Assembly: GCF_030123105.1 (NCBI RefSeq)
Contig: NZ_CP126095.1
Location: forward strand, 1,426,001-1,490,000
DNA: 64,000 nt
Source of the DNA: Paenibacillus sp. G2S3
GTDB taxonomy: Bacteria; Bacillota; Bacilli; Paenibacillales; Paenibacillaceae
Direction: 5' to 3'
This document shows positions 25,641 through 32,655 of this stretch, piece after piece. The translations under genes and the position numbers were made by a program. Position 1 is the stretch's first letter. Every line of letters starts with the position of its first letter. The notes under the pieces are model-generated. The model saw only the letters and a program-made list of their open reading frames with translations. It made no database searches and was not told the origin of the DNA.

Positions 25641-25670
25641 GTTTTGAGGCTGCCGCTTTTTTAAAATTAA

Positions 25671-26828
25671 CTATTCCAATAATTCGATAATGCTCTGAGC
25701 ACATTGCAATGGGTGGTAGCGGGCGATTTCCTCAAGATGAAGTTTTCGCTTATTTTGCACATCCTCGTAGTTGTTTAAGAGACGTTCCATCCACATTACA
25801 ACTACGTCTAAAGACTCTATCGGCTCTCCGAAACCTGCTGCGGTAAAATAGCGGCAATTTTCCTCCTCCTGCCCGGGCAGAGGGTTATAGAAAAGCATCG
25901 GTATTCCTTTTGCGAGCCCTTCACTGCAGGTCATTCCACCCGGCTTCGTGACGAGCAGATCGGACACCTCCATCAGCTTGTCGATCTCACGCGTAAAGCC
26001 GATCAAGGAAATATTAGGATGATTATAACGCGGGTCTTCTTTCATTTCCTGCAGCAGCTCTTCATTCTTGCCGAGACAGAAAACAATCTGAATCTTCTCA
26101 CGCCATTCCGCCAGACAGGCATTTACAACCTGATCGTTCATGATCCCCCAGCCGCCGCCCATGACTAGTACTGTTGGCATATCCTTGAGATTGAATTGCT
26201 GTCGAATCTCCTGTTTTCCAGGATGCTGCCAAAAGTTAGGATGTACGGGTATCCCTGTAACCTGAATTTTCGCAGCAGGAATATTTCGCATACGCAATTT
26301 GGATTCAACCTCTGGTGTTGATACCAGATAACGGTCTACCTCAGGACTGATCCAGCTGGCATGTGCGTCATAATCCGTTATAACAGTTACGAGTGGCACC
26401 TTTAGGGTAGGATCCACTCTCTTAAGACGAGATACTACAGCACCCGGAATGAAGTGTGTGCAGACAATAACGTCAGGTTTCAACTGCATGACAACATTTT
26501 TGGTATGCGTATAAAATATACGATGCAGGGCAAGCGTGGTAAGACGATTAAATGATTTCTGGTGACGGTAGACGTAACCCATCAGTTTTGGCTGAGTCGT
26601 TACCGTCTTACGGTAAGCGGACAGAATAATGGGTGCCATTTTGGGATTTAGGAAATTCCCAAGTTCTAGCACCTTCGTTTGTAAATTAGGTGACAGTTGG
26701 CGCAAACTGCTCGACAGCGCATAAGCTGCTTGAGTATGTCCTGCGCCAAAGCCTTCTGAGAGTATTAAAATTCTTTTTTTTTGCAATTTTGATTCACCTA
26801 TTCTCAAAGGTTTTCCCGGTATAACCAT
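25671..26828 (-). CDS. Diacylglycerol/glycolipid glucosyltransferase, UgtP/MGDG-synthase type
   Basis: 385 residues, GT28 fold. The N-terminal ILILSEGFGAGHTQAA block (the GxGH motif) binds the lipid acceptor, HFIPG and VITDYDAHASWI lie mid-domain, and the C-terminal donor site has VLVMGGGWGIMN and TKPGGMTCSEGLAKGIPM. Relatives transfer glucose or galactose from UDP-sugars to diacylglycerol, making membrane glycolipids and the lipoteichoic acid anchor. The ATG at 26828 has a poor ribosome site; a TTG at 26786, 7 nt after AGGTGA, is a possible shorter start. It follows a PAP2 phosphatase gene by 7 bp, which could supply diacylglycerol. Confidence 0.88.
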   Translation of the reverse strand: MVIPGKPLRIGESKLQKKRILILSEGFGAGHTQAAYALSSSLRQLSPNLQTKVLELGNFLNPKMAPIILSAYRKTVTTQPKLMGYVYRHQKSFNRLTTLALHRIFYTHTKNVVMQLKPDVIVCTHFIPGAVVSRLKRVDPTLKVPLVTVITDYDAHASWISPEVDRYLVSTPEVESKLRMRNIPAAKIQVTGIPVHPNFWQHPGKQEIRQQFNLKDMPTVLVMGGGWGIMNDQVVNACLAEWREKIQIVFCLGKNEELLQEMKEDPRYNHPNISLIGFTREIDKLMEVSDLLVTKPGGMTCSEGLAKGIPMLFYNPLPGQEEENCRYFTAAGFGEPIESLDVVVMWMERLLNNYEDVQNKRKLHLEEIARYHPLQCAQSIIELLE

Positions 26829-26835
26829 ATATATT

Positions 26836-27363
26836 TCAGATCCATAAGGCTATGGTGCCCGCTGCAACACTGGTTCCGATCACTAAGCCTGCAAAGACAT
26901 CAGATGGATAATGTAATCCCAGATAAATGCGTGAAAACCCGACAATACAGGCCAGCGGCAGCAGAATAACGGTCAAGGCAGGAAAGGCTACCATATATGG
27001 GACCGTTGAAGCAAAGATAGCTGTAGTATGACCAGAAGGAAAAGAATGATCCTTTAATGGATTACGAAATGTGTTTGTATCCGGTAACGCCAGATAAGGC
27101 CGCATGCGTGGATACAGTTTTTTGGCAACAGCAACGGGCAAATGGCTAACAGCTAGAGCCGTCATTGCTTGCAGGCTAGCGGTTCTCCATGGCTGAGGAG
27201 CAAATGCCCATATCAGTATGTTGATAACAATTGTGCTTGTAGCTCCACCCAAATGAGTGAGATAGAAGAGCCAAAAGTTCAGAAAACGATTATGCATTCG
27301 TCCGTTGATCCACTTAAAAAGGTGCCGCTCCCAGAGATGTAGCTTCATGAATAAATGTCTCAT
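26836..27363 (-). CDS. PAP2-family membrane phosphatase
   Basis: 175 residues with about five membrane helices. The three acid-phosphatase motifs are complete: KKLYPRMRPY (phosphate binding), PSGHTTA (catalytic His) and SRIYLGLHYPSDVFAG (nucleophile His and Asp). Family members hydrolyse phosphatidate, undecaprenyl diphosphate or phosphatidylglycerophosphate. Its neighbour makes glycolipid from diacylglycerol, which favours a phosphatidate or undecaprenyl-diphosphate substrate; this is inference. It is the first gene of a two-gene unit. Confidence 0.88.
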   Translation of the reverse strand: MRHLFMKLHLWERHLFKWINGRMHNRFLNFWLFYLTHLGGATSTIVINILIWAFAPQPWRTASLQAMTALAVSHLPVAVAKKLYPRMRPYLALPDTNTFRNPLKDHSFPSGHTTAIFASTVPYMVAFPALTVILLPLACIVGFSRIYLGLHYPSDVFAGLVIGTSVAAGTIALWI

Positions 27364-27765
27364 ATCTTGTCCCTCCGCCAGTCGGCTACCGATAACAGGT
27401 GCTTATGAGCAGTCCGTTCTTTAGCATTAGATCTGTCTTAATCATACTTTTTAAAGGTAGTCCATTTCAAGGAAAAGCTCAGTTTTGCTAGAAATTTGCT
27501 AGTTTTGACTTAGAGCCGCTAACGCCGTACAATGATTCAAGCGGACTAAACATGTTTAAAAGGGTAAGAGATAAATAAGGATCCGAAATAATGGAATCCA
27601 TACAATTCTTTTAAACAGCATATATAAAAATTGTGAAGTCTGCCGAGAATAAGAATACTCTTGGTCTATAATTAGGGGATGCAACAAAAGGGTCAGAAGG
27701 AACGTCAAGCAAGCTAGAGAGAAAAAAAGAACACCGAGAGTGAAAAAAGGGGGCATCAAAAGGTC
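27364..27765. other. Intergenic region with promoter and structured leader
   Basis: 402 bp between divergent glycosyltransferase units. It holds the promoter at 27505-27533 and a perfect 10-bp inverted repeat TGTTTAAAAG/CTTTTAAACA (27553-27562 with 27608-27617) in the resulting leader. No coding frame here is convincing. Confidence 0.6.
27505..27533 (+). promoter_or_regulatory. Sigma-A promoter of the processive GT2 gene
   Basis: TTGACT (27505-27510), a 17-bp spacer and TACAAT (27528-27533). This leaves a leader of about 225 nt. Confidence 0.75.
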
Positions 27766-29004
27766 ATGACAGACGCACTGTTTGTTACGCTCCAAGTGAT
27801 CTTGGCAGCAATCGCAGTTTATCAGTTTACCTTTTCGTTATTTGGTTTGCACAAGAAAAAGACAAAGACAACGTTTAAGCCAGAAAAAACATTTGCAGTA
27901 CTTGTTGCCGCACATAACGAGGAAGAAGTCGTCGGCGCGTTAATGGAGAACCTGAAGCAGCTTAACTATCCTTCAGAACTGTTTGACGTATTTGTAATTT
28001 GTGACAATTGTACAGATGGTACAGCTCGCATCGTTAGAGAGCACGGAATGAACGCTTGTGTCCGCACTAACCCGAATCTGCGTGGTAAAGGTTATGCCAT
28101 TGAATGGATGCTCAAGGAGCTTTGGGGCATGCAGCGTCAATATGACGCAGTCGTAATGTTTGATGCCGATAATCTGGCACATACTGAGTTCCTAATGGAG
28201 ATGAATAATGATCTTTGTTCGGGAGCACGTGTTATTCAAGGTTATATTGACACCAAGAATCCAGAAGATTCCTGGATTACTGCAGCGTATGGTGTGTCGT
28301 ACTGGTATATTAACCGTTTGTGGCAACTTTCACGCCATAATTTGAATATGGCGAACTTCCTTGGCGGAACAGGAATGTGTTTCGAGACTGCTCTTCTTAA
28401 AGAGATGGGCTGGGGAGCTACAAGTTTGGTCGAGGATCTAGAGTTTACGATGCGCAGTGCATCTCATGGTGTGTATCCTAAGTTCAACTATGACGCAAAG
28501 GTATTTGATGAGAAGCCTCTAACTTTCAAGGCCTCTTCAAGACAGCGTCTGCGCTGGATGCAAGGACACTTCACTGTAGCTCGTCGTTATTTTTTCCCAT
28601 TACTTTGGCAAAGTATTAAAGAACGCAGCTTAACGAAGTTTGACCTTGCGCTTTACGGAGCAAATGTGTACATTGTTTTGCTCACCTTCTTGATGACGGC
28701 CGTAATGTGGGTGGATATGGCTCTCTTTAACGGTCCGAATATCGCTAATATTTACGGCAGCTTGCCAGTCTGGCTCGGTTTCCTTGCGATCGGCTTGAAT
28801 CTGGTAACCTTTGGGATTGCGATGGCTTTGGAGAAGGTTAAATTTAAGAAGGTGTACGCTTATCTAGTGTTCTTCCCAATTTACCTGATCTCTTGGTATC
28901 CTATTACGTTCTATGCGTTCTTCACGCAGAACAACAAGCAATGGAGCCATACCAAGCATACGCGTGTCGTAAGACTTGAAGAAGTGCAAAGCAAGCAGGT
29001 ATAA
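27766..29004 (+). CDS. Membrane family 2 glycosyltransferase, processive type
   Basis: 412 residues: an N-terminal membrane helix (about 5-25), a cytosolic GT-A domain and three or four C-terminal helices (from about 300). Catalytic motifs: VICDNCTDGT, VMFDADN (the DxD), FLGGTGMCF, the acceptor-site EDLEF and RQRLRWMQGH (QxxRW, as in cellulose, hyaluronan and poly-GlcNAc synthases). It probably polymerises or transfers sugars across the membrane for an exopolysaccharide or glycolipid; the product is unknown. It is a single gene with a long structured leader, upstream of the infC operon. Confidence 0.88.
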   Translation: MTDALFVTLQVILAAIAVYQFTFSLFGLHKKKTKTTFKPEKTFAVLVAAHNEEEVVGALMENLKQLNYPSELFDVFVICDNCTDGTARIVREHGMNACVRTNPNLRGKGYAIEWMLKELWGMQRQYDAVVMFDADNLAHTEFLMEMNNDLCSGARVIQGYIDTKNPEDSWITAAYGVSYWYINRLWQLSRHNLNMANFLGGTGMCFETALLKEMGWGATSLVEDLEFTMRSASHGVYPKFNYDAKVFDEKPLTFKASSRQRLRWMQGHFTVARRYFFPLLWQSIKERSLTKFDLALYGANVYIVLLTFLMTAVMWVDMALFNGPNIANIYGSLPVWLGFLAIGLNLVTFGIAMALEKVKFKKVYAYLVFFPIYLISWYPITFYAFFTQNNKQWSHTKHTRVVRLEEVQSKQV

Positions 29005-29032
29005 GACATCTAAAAATGTTGAATAAAAAGAA

Positions 29033-29061
29033 TTGACACTCCACTTGGAGTGGTGTATAGT
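29033..29061 (+). promoter_or_regulatory. Promoter of the infC operon with a palindromic spacer
   Basis: Perfect TTGACA (29033-29038), 17 bp, and TATAGT (29056-29061). CACTCCA-ct-TGGAGTG (29037-29052) forms a perfect 16-bp inverted repeat across the spacer. Confidence 0.85.
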
Positions 29062-29067
29062 ATTCAA

Positions 29068-29222
29068 GTACGCAAATCATAGGGATTGCAAGAAGAAGCA
29101 CCTGCTTCTCACCTGACTGGCATATTCGCCGGCTGGTTTTGATCTCAATGCTTTATGAATGTTAATGTTCATGAACGTTGATCAAACACGGGGTGTCGGG
29201 TGTTACCGGCACCCCTTTTTTA
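29068..29222 (+). promoter_or_regulatory. L20-type (infC) leader with attenuator terminator
   Basis: The leader contains the GAAGAAGCACCTGCTTCTCACCTG-like segment characteristic of Bacillus infC leaders (29092-29117). It ends in a GGGGTGTCGG/CCGGCACCCC hairpin with a T-run (29192-29222). In Bacillus, ribosomal protein L20 binds such a leader and causes premature termination; the same control is inferred. Confidence 0.85.
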
Positions 29223-29269
29223 TGGAGTAGGGCAGTATAGTTGTTAAAAAGATCCGGAGGTGGAGAGTT

Positions 29270-29782
29270 ATCAGTAAGGAACATATGATCAATGATGAAA
29301 TTCGGGCCAAAGAGGTACGGTTGGTTGGTGCGGAAGGTGAACAAATCGGAATTAAACCGATCCGCGAAGCGTTGCAAATGGCGATCGATCTTAATCTAGA
29401 TTTAGTCAATGTAGCACCACAGGCTAAGCCGCCGGTATGCCGCATCATGGATTACGGCAAGTTCCGTTATGAAACGCAGAAGAAAGAGAAGGAAGCCCGT
29501 AAGAACCAGAAGATCGTTGATATCAAGGAAGTCTGGTTCCGTGCTAACATTGAGGAACATGATTATCAAACCAAGTTCCGCAATGTAATCAAGTTCTTGG
29601 GTGAAGGCGATAAAGTAAAGTGCTCCGTACGTTTCCGCGGACGTGAGATCACACATGCGAATATCGGTCAGAAAATCCTCGAGCGTGTTAAGAACGAAGT
29701 GGCTGATATATCTGTTGTTGAGCGCCAGCCTAAGCTGGAAGGCCGCAGCATGATTATGATTTTGGCTCCTAAAGCCCAATAA
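29270..29782 (+). CDS. infC: Translation initiation factor IF-3
   Basis: Keeps 30S subunits free and checks the start codon-initiator tRNA match. 170 residues with the chosen start. The N-domain INDEIRAKEVRLVGAEG and the C-domain VKVRF-like KVKCSVRFRGREITHANIGQ are typical. The ATG at 29285 would cut off the first five residues; GGAGG and GGAG at 29256-29265 instead fit an ATC codon at 29270 (ISKEHMINDE...). Rare AUU/AUC/AUA starts are well known for infC and allow IF-3 to repress itself. First gene of the infC-rpmI-rplT operon. Confidence 0.93.
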   Translation: MSKEHMINDEIRAKEVRLVGAEGEQIGIKPIREALQMAIDLNLDLVNVAPQAKPPVCRIMDYGKFRYETQKKEKEARKNQKIVDIKEVWFRANIEEHDYQTKFRNVIKFLGEGDKVKCSVRFRGREITHANIGQKILERVKNEVADISVVERQPKLEGRSMIMILAPKAQ

Positions 29783-29842
29783 ATCTGGAGTCACTTGCTT
29801 ACCTGCAATTTGGCGCCGCATAATATTCAAGGAGGAAACACC

Positions 29843-30043
29843 ATGCCTAAGATGAAAACACACAGCAGCCTGAAAGGCCGCTTCAAAATTACCGGAACTG
29901 GTAAAGTAACACGTTACAAAGCTCACAAAAACCACTTGCTGTCCCACAAATCTAAACGCGCTAAGCGCGTTCTGAACGGTAATCCAGTAATGGCCCCTGG
30001 GGATGTAAGACGTTTGAAACAAGGATTGGCTAACTTGAAATAG
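29843..30043 (+). CDS. rpmI: Ribosomal protein bL35
   Basis: 66 residues, small and very basic, beginning [21 protein letters not shown] and containing the bL35 block [15 protein letters not shown]. Located in the large subunit. The ATG at 29843 is preceded by AAGGAGG 7 nt away; the longer frame to 29795 has no ribosome site. Middle gene of the infC operon, with 60 nt before and 31 nt after it. Confidence 0.97.
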   Translation: MPKMKTHSSLKGRFKITGTGKVTRYKAHKNHLLSHKSKRAKRVLNGNPVMAPGDVRRLKQGLANLK

Positions 30044-30074
30044 TTTATCACACATTTTTGGGAGGTTTATTAAT

Positions 30075-30434
30075 ATGGCAAGAGTTAAGGGCGGATTTGT
30101 AGTTCGTCGTAGACATAAAAAAGTGTTGAAATTGGCAAAAGGTTATTTCGGTTCTAAACACCGCATTTTTAAAACAGCTAAAGAACAAGTAATGAAATCG
30201 ATGGTTTACGCTTACCGCGACCGTCGTCAAACTAAACGTAACTTCCGCAGACTGTGGATCGTTCGTATTAATGCAGCAGCTCGTTTGAATGGTCTTTCTT
30301 ACAGCAAGCTTGTATACGGCCTGAAATTGGCTGGTGTAGAAGTTAACCGTAAGATGCTGGCTGATCTGGCTGTAAATGATCTTAACGCATTCAACTCCTT
30401 GGCTGGTATTGCCAAAGAGAAAATCAACGCGTAA
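30075..30434 (+). CDS. rplT: Ribosomal protein bL20
   Basis: 119 residues with the long basic N-terminal extension ([24 protein letters not shown]...) that threads into 23S rRNA, and a globular C-terminal domain. Besides its structural role it is the known autorepressor of this operon in Bacillus, acting on the leader at 29068-29222. TGGGAGG precedes the ATG. Last gene of the operon, followed by a strong terminator. Confidence 0.97.
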   Translation: MARVKGGFVVRRRHKKVLKLAKGYFGSKHRIFKTAKEQVMKSMVYAYRDRRQTKRNFRRLWIVRINAAARLNGLSYSKLVYGLKLAGVEVNRKMLADLAVNDLNAFNSLAGIAKEKINA

Positions 30435-30451
30435 GTGTTGTAATATAATCG

Positions 30452-30492
30452 AAAAGCACCGCCTGCGGGTTGCCCATGCAGCGGTGCTTTTT
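30452..30492 (+). terminator. Terminator of the infC operon
   Basis: A GCACCGCCTGC/GCAGCGGTGC stem with one bulge is followed by TTTTTT. Confidence 0.85.
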
Positions 30493-30550
30493 TGTGTGGT
30501 ATGAAGTGTATAGAATCGGGGGAATGTGTCCTCTACCGTTAGAAAACGAG

Positions 30551-30575
30551 AAAAAACTCTGCTTGATGCAGAGTT
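30551..30575 (-). terminator. Terminator of the thioesterase gene
   Basis: AACTCTGC/GCAGAGTT with a 5-nt loop, followed by TTTTTT on the minus strand. It overlaps the stop codon. Confidence 0.75.
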
Positions 30576-31116
30576 ATTCCCAGTATTTCACAGTGTTGAG
30601 CTCGGCAGCGAGCTTTTTACTGATGGTTCTTCTCACTTTGCGCAGCTCAGAACGTTCATTAGCTGATTCGCTGATGAGCTTTTCTTCATCGGTCTCTGGG
30701 ATTATGGCAGGAACCGGAGTAGGAGTACCATCCTCCTCGACTGCAACAAAGGTAAGGAATGAAGTGGCAGCGACCGCGCGCTCACCAGTATATAGATTTT
30801 CTGAGATGATCTTTACGAATACCTCTATGCTCGTGCGTCCGGTCCAAGAAACGAAGGATTCGAAGCATACAGAGTCTGTAGGTCGGATAGGTCTTAAGAA
30901 GTCGACAGAGTCTGTAGAGGCTGTAACGACATTAGCACGGCAATGGCGCATAGCTGAGATGGAGGCCACTTCATCAATGCCACTCATAAGCTTACCGCCA
31001 AACAATGTTTTGTGATTATTAACGTCATTAGGGAAAACGCGTCCGGTTTTGAAGACGCGGGATTCACGGCAATATTTAAAAGCCGGCATCGTTTTTGGAT
31101 TTTTTTCATCGGTCAT
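30574..31116 (-). CDS. Acyl-CoA thioesterase (hotdog fold, YkhA-like)
   Basis: 180 residues, single hotdog domain. It shows PNDVNNHKTLFGGKLMSGIDEVASISAMRHC (about 30-60), the central helix and active-site Asn/Asp region of the BFIT/YkhA group, followed by SVDFLRPIRPTDSV. It hydrolyses medium- to long-chain acyl-CoA to free acid and CoA. The start at ATG 31116 is supported by GAAAGGAAG about 9 nt upstream; the longer frame to 31152 has no site. The C-terminal ~35 residues are a charged helix. Monocistronic. Confidence 0.9.
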   Translation of the reverse strand: MTDEKNPKTMPAFKYCRESRVFKTGRVFPNDVNNHKTLFGGKLMSGIDEVASISAMRHCRANVVTASTDSVDFLRPIRPTDSVCFESFVSWTGRTSIEVFVKIISENLYTGERAVAATSFLTFVAVEEDGTPTPVPAIIPETDEEKLISESANERSELRKVRRTISKKLAAELNTVKYWE

Positions 31117-31423
31117 ATCTGATAACTTCCTTTCAGTGCAAATACTAAGCAATCATAATAATAGAAAACACATAAGTGTGCAATAATATTTGTATTGTGT
31201 TGGAATACTATACAAAGAAAAATAAGGTTTTCTAACATCATTCAAACATGATAATAACACGTCATGTCATGGAAAGCGGTTACTTACGAAAAAATACAAA
31301 TAATTATTGACCTGAGGTCATTTATGGACTGGATTTTAGATTTTATTGCAGTTATAATTTGATCTATGGAATGTCCAAGTAGAACACAGATGACATCCAA
31401 TATTTTAAGGGGGATCACATTCA
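31117..31423. other. Intergenic region upstream of the nucleoside transporter operon
   Basis: 307 bp. It holds the perfect 6+6 palindrome TGACCTGAGGTCA (31308-31320) and a TATAAT at 31353-31358 with a weak TGGATT 17 bp upstream. No riboswitch consensus recognised. Confidence 0.6.
31308..31320. promoter_or_regulatory. Palindromic operator candidate
   Basis: TGACCT-g-AGGTCA lies about 35 bp upstream of the putative -10 of the transporter operon. The cognate regulator is not in the window. Confidence 0.45.
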
Positions 31424-32476
31424 ATGAAAAAAGTTTTCAAGCTATCTCTTGTAATGTTGCTGGCATTCACAGTAGTATTGGCCGGTTGCGGAAAAAACAA
31501 CGCTAAGAATGCTGCAAATGGCGAGACTAATGCAGGAACAAATGCTGGAACAAATGCCGGAAAAGATTTCAAATTTGGTATGGTTACTGATATCGGTGGT
31601 GTTAACGATAAGTCATTTAACCAATCCGCATGGGAAGCACTACAAGCTCTTGAAAAAGAAACTGGCACTTCCGTTAAATATTTGCAAAGTAAATCCAATG
31701 CTGACTATGAGCCAAACCTTAACCAATTCGTTAAAGATGGCTACAACTTGACTTGGGGTATTGGTTTTGATCTTGGCGACGCAATTAAAAAGGTTGCTGG
31801 TGAGAACCCAAATGCAAACTTGGCAATTATCGATAGCGTAGTAGATGCTCCTAACGTAGCATCCGTTACTTTCTCTGAGAACGAAGGTTCCTTCTTGGTT
31901 GGTGTGGTTGCTGGTTTGACTACAAAAACTAACAAAGTAGCTTTTATTGGCGGTATGGAAAGCCCAGTAATCAAACGTTTTGAAGTTGGTTTCAAAGCGG
32001 GTGTAACAGCAGTTAACCCTGACGCTAAAGTTACAATTACTTATGCAGGTGCATACGACAAGCCAGATACTGGTAAATCTCTTGCAGCTACATTGTATAA
32101 CGATGGTAATGACATCATCTTCCCTGCAGCTGGTGCAACAGGAAATGGCGTATTTAACGAAGCTAAATCCCGTAACAAAGCTGGCGGTGCTAAAGTATGG
32201 GTTATCGGTGTAGACAAAGACCAATCCATTGAATTTGGTACAGACGTAACTTTGACTTCCATGATCAAACGCGTTGACGAAGCTGTGAAGAAGGTTTCCA
32301 AAGAAGTAATCGATGGTACTTTCAAAGGTGGTACTACAACTGTTCTTGGTTTGAAAGACAACGGTGTAGGTATCTCTGATACATCTAAAGTAAACGTTTC
32401 TGAAGAGATCTTGGCTAAAGTTGAAGAATTCAAAAAACAAATCATTGATGGAACAGTTACAGTTCCTGCTGAGTAA
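31424..32476 (+). CDS. nupN: BMP-family nucleoside-binding lipoprotein
   Basis: Extracytoplasmic receptor of a nucleoside ABC importer. 350 residues. The signal peptide ends in VVLAGC, with C22 the lipid anchor, followed by an Asn/Ala/Gly/Thr-rich linker containing the triple NAGTNAG-type repeat (about 30-45). The Bmp fold shows DIGGVNDKSFNQSAWEAL and VAFIGGMESPVIKRFEVGFKAG. It matches the NupN/BmpA/PnrA group, which binds purine and pyrimidine nucleosides. AAGGGGG precedes the ATG. First gene of the operon; a terminator-like hairpin after it should make it the most highly expressed. Confidence 0.9.
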   Translation: MKKVFKLSLVMLLAFTVVLAGCGKNNAKNAANGETNAGTNAGTNAGKDFKFGMVTDIGGVNDKSFNQSAWEALQALEKETGTSVKYLQSKSNADYEPNLNQFVKDGYNLTWGIGFDLGDAIKKVAGENPNANLAIIDSVVDAPNVASVTFSENEGSFLVGVVAGLTTKTNKVAFIGGMESPVIKRFEVGFKAGVTAVNPDAKVTITYAGAYDKPDTGKSLAATLYNDGNDIIFPAAGATGNGVFNEAKSRNKAGGAKVWVIGVDKDQSIEFGTDVTLTSMIKRVDEAVKKVSKEVIDGTFKGGTTTVLGLKDNGVGISDTSKVNVSEEILAKVEEFKKQIIDGTVTVPAE

Positions 32477-32509
32477 TATCTCCCTTTTATTTATCGGATT
32501 ACAATAAGC

Positions 32510-32555
32510 AACAAGGAATAAGGCCGGTTATGCGCTGGCCTTATTCCTTGTTAAA
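32510..32555 (+). terminator. Intercistronic hairpin/partial terminator
   Basis: A perfect 16-bp stem AACAAGGAATAAGGCC/GGCCTTATTCCTTGTT (32510-32525 with 32537-32552) has only a short T tail. It probably acts as an attenuator or 3'-end stabiliser between receptor and ATPase genes. Confidence 0.75.
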
Positions 32556-32575
32556 GCGCTGGTTTTGATAAGATG

Positions 32576-32617
32576 GACACAGTTATACCGCCTTGAGAAG
32601 GGCGGTACACTCGTGTC
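32576..32617 (+). other. Nested hairpin before nupO
   Basis: Inner stem TACCGCC/GGCGGTA (32586-32592 with 32601-32607) and outer stem GACAC/GTGTC (32576-32580 with 32613-32617). It lies in the intercistronic leader of the ATPase gene; no known RNA family recognised. Confidence 0.5.
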
Positions 32618-32655
32618 TACATGGTAGTTATATATTCTGTGATGAGGGTGATTCC

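Larger units (their letters stand above)
23951..25662. terminator. Hairpin terminator split by the IS element
   Basis: Left arm GCGGTAGCCTC (23954-23964) and right arm GAGGCTGCCGC (25646-25656) pair with one G-U wobble and extend by AAA/TTT. The right arm runs into TTTTTT. Removing the IS and one copy of its GTT duplication restores an 11-nt loop, so the element landed in the loop of the trmB terminator. Confidence 0.85.

Noticed and set aside
27667..27672. TATAAT as promoter of the GT2 gene
   Set aside because: No acceptable -35 at 16-18 bp; the promoter at 27505-27533 is much better.
27556..27795. 79-codon minus-strand frame before the processive GT2
   Set aside because: It overlaps the GT2 start, lies within the leader downstream of a plus-strand promoter, and resembles no protein I know.
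31272..31285. cre-like site GGAAAGCGGTTACT before nupN
   Set aside because: Two mismatches to the core, including the first T; weaker than the site at 51481.
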